From the NCBI GenBank assembly GCA_022566435.1, contig JADFIX010000073.1:1-9641 (forward strand): a DNA stretch of 9,641 bases, read 5' to 3'. This DNA is from Planctomycetota bacterium. GTDB taxonomy: Bacteria > Planctomycetota > Phycisphaerae > UBA1845. Below the pieces are notes generated by a model that worked only from the letters and a program-made list of their open reading frames with translations, was not told the DNA's origin and ran no database searches. Positions 1 to 5,300 of this stretch are shown in pieces. The first letter of the stretch is position 1; the number at the start of each line of letters is the position of its first letter. A program made the position numbers and the translations under genes.

Positions 1-1
1 C

Positions 2-910
2 CGTCAAGTCTTCGGACTGGTCAAGACTATTCGGAACGTACACGAAGCCTAGGTCACCTGTCGCGACGCTCTGCCCAGAATTCACGTCATGACCGGCACG
101 GATGTCCCAAGTGTAAGTGATTACGTCTTGGAAGCCGATCACGTGGTCATCCTGGAGCCTAATCGTTGGGGGCGGAAGATAGTCGGGAGGCGGATCGTCG
201 GGACTGATGCCTCGAGTTTTTCGACGGATGTGGAGTGAACGTTTCGGTGCGGCGGTGCCAATCCCGACCTCAATATCTGAAATACCGGGCGTCCCGACCA
301 TCGTAATGTCCGTTCCAGCCTTTAGCTGGATACCCTCATCCCCGCCTACTGTCACCGTGTTGGCGAGCGGTGGTTCTGCCGTCCCATCAATTGTGACCGA
401 GTTGCCACTCTTGAGCGGGCCCAGCGCGTGAAACAAACCCGGCGCGCCGTTGGCCGATTCGCTAGCGAGGCTGAAGATGGAGCTAGATATTTTCTGATCC
501 GGGGCAAGCTGCTCGAAGCCGCCGCCGGTGTTGACCCACACGCGGAGTGCCGGCTGGCCGCTCTGATTGACCAATCCTGCCTCGAGTGGATCCATGGGAG
601 GTCCGCCGAGTGGGAGGCTGAAGATGCCGTCTACGACGAAGACGGCGACGGAGCTAGCGGGTTGACTCCCTCCCGAACTAGTTCCGTCGTTCGACCAAAG
701 AGTCTGTCCTGCGTCAATGATGGCGAAACTCAAATCGGCGGTGCCACTAAAGGGCACGTCGTTCTTGAGCAATCGGGCCTGGTAGCTTACGGTGGTCGGT
801 TGGGCGGCGCAAGGCTGCGCCCACGCGGCAAGCGAAACCATCGCGGCCGCGCCGATGATGAGGCCGCGCATGGCGCGCGGTGAAGTCTTCACGTCTTGAA
901 CTTGTTTCAT
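2..910 (-). CDS. Secreted beta-rich tail-fibre-like protein, 5' part only (runs off left edge)
   Basis: An open frame of 303 codons runs from the ATG at 910-908 to the window edge with no stop, so the C-terminus is missing. The start is well supported by a strong Shine-Dalgarno (AGGAAGGAG, 926-918) 7 nt upstream. Residues 1-15 are a polar/basic n-region, 16-30 a hydrophobic core (GLIIGAAAMVSLAAW), with probable signal peptidase I cleavage near AWA|Q or CAA|Q at 32-37; C34 does not sit in a good lipobox. Residues 41-150 resemble the 'YQGRL...G..DL.F.I.D' domain common at the N-terminus of planctomycete and related secreted proteins: SYQARL at 42, LWS at 71, VDGIFSLPLG at 93, LRVWV at 122. Residues 216-228 carry the GIGT..P...LHI motif often found in tail-fibre-like proteins that end in an S74 intramolecular chaperone. 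Whether this one has that end cannot be seen. It points away from the other genes and has about 1 kb upstream for its own control region. An exported surface or appendage component is the likely role, by inference. Confidence 0.88.
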   Translation of the reverse strand, partial: MKQVQDVKTSPRAMRGLIIGAAAMVSLAAWAQPCAAQPTTVSYQARLLKNDVPFSGTADLSFAIIDAGQTLWSNDGTSSGGSQPASSVAVFVVDGIFSLPLGGPPMDPLEAGLVNQSGQPALRVWVNTGGGFEQLAPDQKISSSIFSLASESANGAPGLFHALGPLKSGNSVTIDGTAEPPLANTVTVGGDEGIQLKAGTDITMVGTPGISDIEVGIGTAAPKRSLHIRRKTRGISPDDPPPDYLPPPTIRLQDDHVIGFQDVITYTWDIRAGHDVNSGQSVATGDLGFVYVPNSLDQSEDLT

Positions 911-917
911 CGGTTTG

Positions 918-926
918 CTCCTTCCT
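918..926 (-). promoter_or_regulatory. Ribosome binding site of the minus-strand secreted protein
   Basis: The minus strand reads AGGAAGGAG with 7 nt to the ATG at 910. It is the strongest Shine-Dalgarno in the window. It fixes the start of the left-edge gene and argues against the plus-strand frame that overlaps it (915-1547). Confidence 0.75.
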
Positions 927-1077
927 AATCGCGAAGTGTCAGATATGTCACCACGACTCACCCGAAATGGCCGCACCCTGCGGAGTGCAAGCCGCAGTCA
1001 GGCTATCGCACCGCGTACAACATACCCACGTCACGAACGAAATGCAAGCATATTCCCGGCACCGATAGAAGCAGACG

Positions 1078-1093
1078 TTGTGCAAGTGCACAA
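1078..1093. promoter_or_regulatory. Perfect inverted repeat, operator-like (GTGCA core)
   Basis: TTGTGCA-AG-TGCACAA: two perfect 7-bp arms with a 2-nt spacer, about 170 bp upstream of the minus-strand start codon. It shares the core GTGCA-N2-TGCAC with the palindrome at 1476-1495, and lies 4 nt from another perfect palindrome at 1098-1115. Size and symmetry fit a binding site for a dimeric regulator. No regulator gene is present in the window, so identity is unknown. Confidence 0.4.
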
Positions 1094-1097
1094 GAAA

Positions 1098-1115
1098 GTA
1101 GGCTACATAGCCTAC
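1098..1115. promoter_or_regulatory. Perfect inverted repeat, operator-like (GTAGGCTA arms)
   Basis: GTAGGCTA-CA-TAGCCTAC: perfect 8-bp arms with a 2-nt spacer. One arm plus flank belongs to a 15-bp sequence repeated at 1567-1581, where the second arm is absent. It could be a second operator beside the 1078-1093 site in the control region of the minus-strand gene, or part of a mobile or recombination sequence. Confidence 0.4.
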
Positions 1116-1121
1116 AGTTTT
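1107..1121. repeat. 15-bp direct repeat, copy 1
   Basis: ATAGCCTACAGTTTT recurs exactly at 1567-1581, 460 bp away in the same orientation. The two copies enclose a stretch with no clear gene. This could be a duplicated regulatory half-site or the trace of an insertion. Confidence 0.5.
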
Positions 1122-1475
1122 GACGACACAATCCACATTATCCGAAAAACCTGTCTATCTTACCGCCTGGCTCCGTCGCAACGAGGCGTTAAATCCTCAT
1201 CTCGTCGTATTGTCAGACCGAATTACGATAGATCGCGATTTGGGTCGCCGCCCGTCGGTGCCTGCCACCTGGACTCGACACGAGACCTCTTCTACGTGGG
1301 CTGCCACTCGTTGCCCCCTTCTTTCTCCATTCGCCGACACGCGGCACTGACGGACATTGGAATTTCCAAGGCCCTGCTTTCAATCCTTGCGAGGGCCGGC
1401 GGCGCCGGTGAAATTGCGACACGAATCACTTCCTATCGGCCGCTCTTGATCAGCAAAAGCGCCCGCCCCCCGCCT

Positions 1476-1495
1476 TGTAGTGCATTTGCACTACA
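1476..1495. promoter_or_regulatory. Perfect 20-bp palindrome with 2-nt spacer, operator-like
   Basis: TGTAGTGCA-TT-TGCACTACA: perfect 9-bp arms. It contains the same GTGCA-N2-TGCAC core as the site at 1078-1093. It lies about 70 bp beyond the 3' end of the possible minus-strand gene at 1564-1863 and far from any plus-strand start, so its target is unclear. The lack of a U-tract argues against a terminator. Confidence 0.4.
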
Positions 1496-1563
1496 CCAGA
1501 CTGGGCAAGCGCACGACCCGCACAACAAGGGGACCCAGGCAAAGTAATCACGTTTTTGCCACC

Positions 1564-1863
1564 TCAATAGCCTACAGTTTTTGCATCTGCACAAAGGCCC
1601 GCACACTTAGACGCCATGAAACAGATAAGATCCGCGTGGGACAGATCAACTGTCCCATACATACCATTCGCGCGCAATGGCGCTTGCTCCAGTTCCACAC
1701 TTGCCACTTCCGTAAATCGGTCGGTAATCTGCTTTCCGCGTGGTTCACCCACATCAGTGCCATATTCGTCTTTGTTCTTTGTCTTGACTCGGACGCTCAC
1801 TTCTTCATAAAGTATGGAAAGTTTCGGATGCGTGCATTGGGCCTTAGGCCGTCCATCTCTCAT
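1564..1863 (-). CDS. Possible small hypothetical protein, 99 aa
   Basis: I do not recognise this protein. The ATG at 1863-1861 opens a 99-residue frame beginning MRDGRPKAQ and ending DAKTVGY. Its composition is protein-like, unlike the Arg/Ser-rich frames around it, with a mixed charged stretch (YEEVSVRVKTKNKDEYG) and many codons starting with G, as expected for coding DNA. Against it: no Shine-Dalgarno is visible, third-position GC is lower than in the neighbouring genes, the frame stays open further upstream without a better start, and no signal peptide or domain is seen. The last codons overlap the second copy of the 15-bp direct repeat. It may be an acquired or decaying gene, or chance. 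Confidence 0.3.
   Translation of the reverse strand: MRDGRPKAQCTHPKLSILYEEVSVRVKTKNKDEYGTDVGEPRGKQITDRFTEVASVELEQAPLRANGMYGTVDLSHADLICFMASKCAGLCADAKTVGY
1567..1581. repeat. 15-bp direct repeat, copy 2
   Basis: Exact copy of ATAGCCTACAGTTTT at 1107-1121. It lacks the partner arm that makes the first copy part of a palindrome. Confidence 0.5.
1637..1657. repeat. Hairpin-forming inverted repeat
   Basis: TGGGACAG-ATCAA-CTGTCCCA: perfect 8-bp stem with a 5-nt loop, inside the possible minus-strand gene 1564-1863. No T-tract follows on either strand, so a terminator is unlikely. Confidence 0.4.
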
Positions 1864-1964
1864 GATAGGAAAAGTAGTTCTGAAAGCAAATAGTTTCGCA
1901 GTTGCTACCGTGCGATGGTGTGTGGGGCTCTTCACGGCCCCCGCCCCCCGCAGCCTGGGTCGAA

Positions 1965-2213
1965 GTTTGGGCAGACGTGGCCGGCGAGTTATTGGGATCG
2001 TGGACTCCTCCGAACGGCGTGATGAATTTCCAAGACGTCGTGAGCATCCTTCAAACCTTTTCCGTAGATCCGGCTGCCCCGCCGAAGAGGTGGACAGATC
2101 TTCATCCGGAGACTCCCAATCGGATCGTGAATATCGACGATGTGCTGCAGGCGATTCTGGCATTCCAAGGTCAGTCGTATAAAGAAACCGGTTGTCCGAT
2201 CCCGTGTCCCTGA
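1965..2213 (+). pseudogene. C-terminal dockerin-like domain remnant of a paralogue of the giant gene
   Basis: About 82 codons ending at the TGA 2211-2213 encode a complete degenerate dockerin-like domain. It starts near VWADVAGE, has a first half PPNGVMNFQDVVSIL and a second half PNRIVNIDDVLQAILAFQGQ, and ends TGCPIPCP. The final 20 residues match the end of the giant protein (8000-8057) almost residue for residue. In both half-motifs the residues matching loop positions 5, 9 and 12 (N, N, D) are kept, while the acidic positions 1 and 3 are gone, as in many planctomycete versions. The frame opens only at 1884, has no ATG or ribosome binding site, and nothing coding for a secreted N-terminus is seen upstream in any plus frame. 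It is therefore read as the surviving 3' end of a deleted gene. A very small expressed protein starting at TTG 1902 is possible but unlikely. Confidence 0.7.
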
Positions 2214-2310
2214 TCTTGGATCTTGAAGGCCCTGTGTGCCCCGCGCGAGGCCGTTTCAGATCGGCACATAAACGGGCGTTGTAAAGTCTCGAAATCGTGC
2301 CTGCTGTGGC

Positions 2311-2318
2311 GGAAGGGG
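2311..2318 (+). promoter_or_regulatory. Ribosome binding site of the giant gene
   Basis: GGAAGGGG sits 9 nt ahead of the ATG at 2328. Together with the signal peptide that follows it supports that start. I find no convincing promoter in 2214-2327. Confidence 0.55.
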
Positions 2319-2327
2319 TGTTGAGCC

Positions 2328-5300
2328 ATGCGAACCACCAGAGTCTTGTCGATTGCCTGTGGGATCATTCTGATTTGGAATTTTCCGGCACAAGCCGCGG
2401 AATTCGAATGGGTACCGGTCTCCGCGAGCGGTACGCACACAATCAACGGCAATACCATCGTCCTGGTCGGCGGTGGACAGGAAGTCACGATTGATCTGCG
2501 ACTGTCCGGGTGGGACGCTGACATGAACGGCGACCCCTTGCTTGGCGCTTTTCAGGTGACCGTCGATTCGAGCGGATACAACAGCGGGGCAGGCGCCGCC
2601 CTGAATCCATTGGGCTGGCCTGACTCGCCGGAGGACGGCGCATTTCAAATCCTAAACCGCTGCACCGTGAACCTCTTACCCGACCCGAACGGCCAGCCGT
2701 GCGTCTTGCAGTCGGACTGCTCGGGGGAAGCTTGTGTTTCCAATCTCGATTGGGTGTTTTTCGGATTGACCGCTATTTCCGCCGTTGCGACGGGCACACT
2801 TGACTATGAATTCGCATCCGCCGCCCAGACGGGTGGCGCATCAGACAACGGCACGTCTTCCTATGGCGCCACGATCATTCTCGATGTTCCGGCGAACGCG
2901 GCCGGTGCCTACACCATCGGCTTCGTGGATAACCCGAACCAGACGTTCATGCGAGACGCCAACGCCGGTCCGATTAACGGCATCATCCTCACGCCGATCA
3001 TCATTTCGATTGCTTGCGCAACGGACCCTGACTGCGACGACGGCAGTGCCTGCACGGACGATGTTTGCAATCCCGACCAAACGTGTTCCAACAGCAACAA
3101 CTTCGATGACGCCCTGTTCTGCTGCGATCCGGCAACCGGCAGTACGACGCCGCTCGACGACGGAAACGAATGTACCGACAACGTATGCGATCCCGCCACC
3201 GGCGTCGTGACTCACCCGCCGCTGCCCTCGGGCACAGTTTGCGGGAGTCCTGCGGCCGATGCTTGCGACGCGCAAGATACGTGTGACGGTGCCGGGGTTT
3301 GTGTCGATCGCGCGGCACCAATGGGAACGGCGTGCGGCGACCCATCGGCGAGTGAATGCGACAATCCGGATTCTTGCGATGGCACAGGCATCTGTCGCGC
3401 CGATTTCGAACCACCGGGCACGGCCTGCGGCGACCCCACCGACACGGACTGCAATGGCGCGGACACGTGCACGGGAAGCGGCACCTGCGAATCGAACATT
3501 CTATCGGCGGGAACCGCATGCGGTGATCCGACGGATTCGGAGTGCGACGATCCTGACACCTGTGACGGCGCGGGCACCTGCCTGCCCAATAGGGAACCGG
3601 CCGGCCTTCCCTGCGGAAACCCGATCGGCAACCTATGTGACAATCCAGACACGTGCGACGGGGCGGGCGCATGTCAAACCAACCCGTTCCTCGCAGGCAC
3701 GCCCTGCGGCAATCCGAGCTTTGACGAATGCGACAACGCGGATTCGTGCGACGGGGCAGGCGCCTGTGACCCCAATCACGTTGCGGATGGTTCGCCTTGT
3801 ACAGACGACGGCAACGAATGTCGAGACGATGTTTGCCAAGCGGGTGCTTGCACGCACCCGCTCGAACCCGCGGGAACCTCATGCGGCGATCCGTCGAATT
3901 CGGAATGCGACCAGCCGGACTCGTGCAACGCAACCGGTGCCTGCGAGCCGAACTTGCAACCGCCGGGCGCCGCGTGCGGCGATCCGACAATTACCGATTG
4001 CGACCGGGCTGACTCTTGCGATGGTGCCGGCGCATGCCTGGGGAATCTCGAACCCGCCGGTATGGGCTGCGGCGATCCCGCAGACACCGACTGCGATGAT
4101 CCCGATACCTGTGACGGCAACGGTGCCTGCCGGCAGAACGTGGCACCGGGCGGCTTGCCGTGCGGCAACCAGGTCGGCAATCAATGTGACAATCCCGACA
4201 CCTGCGACGGGAGCGGCACGTGCGATACGAACTTTGTGCTAGTCGGCACGGCATGCGGGAATCCGAGCATCTCCGAATGCGACAATCCCGACACCTGCGA
4301 CGGGAGCGGTACGTGCGACAGCAACCATGTGCCGGATACCACACTGTGTAGCGACGATGGCAACGAATGCCGCGCCGACGTCTGCTTGGACGGCGTGTGC
4401 GCCCATCCCGCCGAACCAGCGAGCACGCCCTGCGGCGACCCCGCTGACACCGACTGCGACAATCCCGACGCATGCGACGGTGCCGGCACCTGTTTACCGA
4501 ACGTCGAGCTCGTGGGCGTCCCCTGTGATGATCCAACCGCGAACGCTTGCACCGATCCCGATACTTGCAACGGGTTCGGCAATTGCCTCCCGAACCATCA
4601 ACCCGACGGCACCGATTGTGACGACGGCTCGTTTTGCAATGCCGGCGCCACGTGTGTAAGCGGGGCATGCGGCGGTGGGACGGCCGTCGACTGCAACGAC
4701 GGCTTGATCTGTACGGCCGACAGTTGTAACGAGGCTCAGCAGCAATGTGACAACCTGCTGATTCCCGGTAACTGCCTGATCGTCGGGACGTGCTTCCAGG
4801 ACGGCGAACTCAATCCGGTCAACGACTGCGAAATGTGTGACTCCGCGATCGATTTGTCGAACTTTTCGTTTCTATCCGAAGGAACATCTTGCGTGGACGG
4901 GGACACGTGCACGGATAACGATGCTTGCGACGCATTCGGCGTTTGCACCGGCACGGTCGACCCCAACTGCAATGACGATTGCGTCAATGCGGTCGAAGTC
5001 TTCGACGGAAGCAACATCGGTAACAATGACAATCGCGGACCGGACGACGATGAGGCCACATGCCAATTCGATTCGGACAACGATGTATGGTTCTTCTACG
5101 TCGCGACCTGTTCCGGACCCGTGCTGATGGATAGCGAAGGCAGTGTCTTCACACCGTTCAATGATACGGTCCTGACCGTCTACGACGCCTGCGGTGGCAA
5201 TGAAGTGGCGTGTGACGACGATGGCGGCACGGATCTTCTATCCGCCCTGGCCTTCCTGGCCGTCGACGGGGCGACGTACTACATTCGCGTCGCGGGCTTC

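Larger units (their letters stand above)
911..1964. other. Long non-coding or weakly coding intergenic region
   Basis: About 1 kb lies between the start of the minus-strand gene and the dockerin-like remnant. Open frames here have no ribosome binding site, no recognisable motif and arginine/serine-rich, random-looking translations, except possibly the minus-strand frame 1564-1863. What stands out is DNA structure: perfect inverted repeats at 1078-1093, 1098-1115, 1476-1495 and 1637-1657, and a 15-bp direct repeat at 1107-1121 and 1567-1581. I see nothing notable in 1122-1475. Confidence 0.6.

Noticed and set aside
1476..1495. BlaI/MecI-type operator
   Set aside because: Those sites read TACA...TGTA from the outside in. 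Here the symmetry is the reverse (TGTA outside), so the family assignment does not hold.
915..1547. 210-codon plus-strand frame
   Set aside because: It overlaps the ribosome binding site of the minus-strand gene, has no ribosome binding site of its own, and has a random Arg/Ser-rich translation. It also reads through three palindromes.
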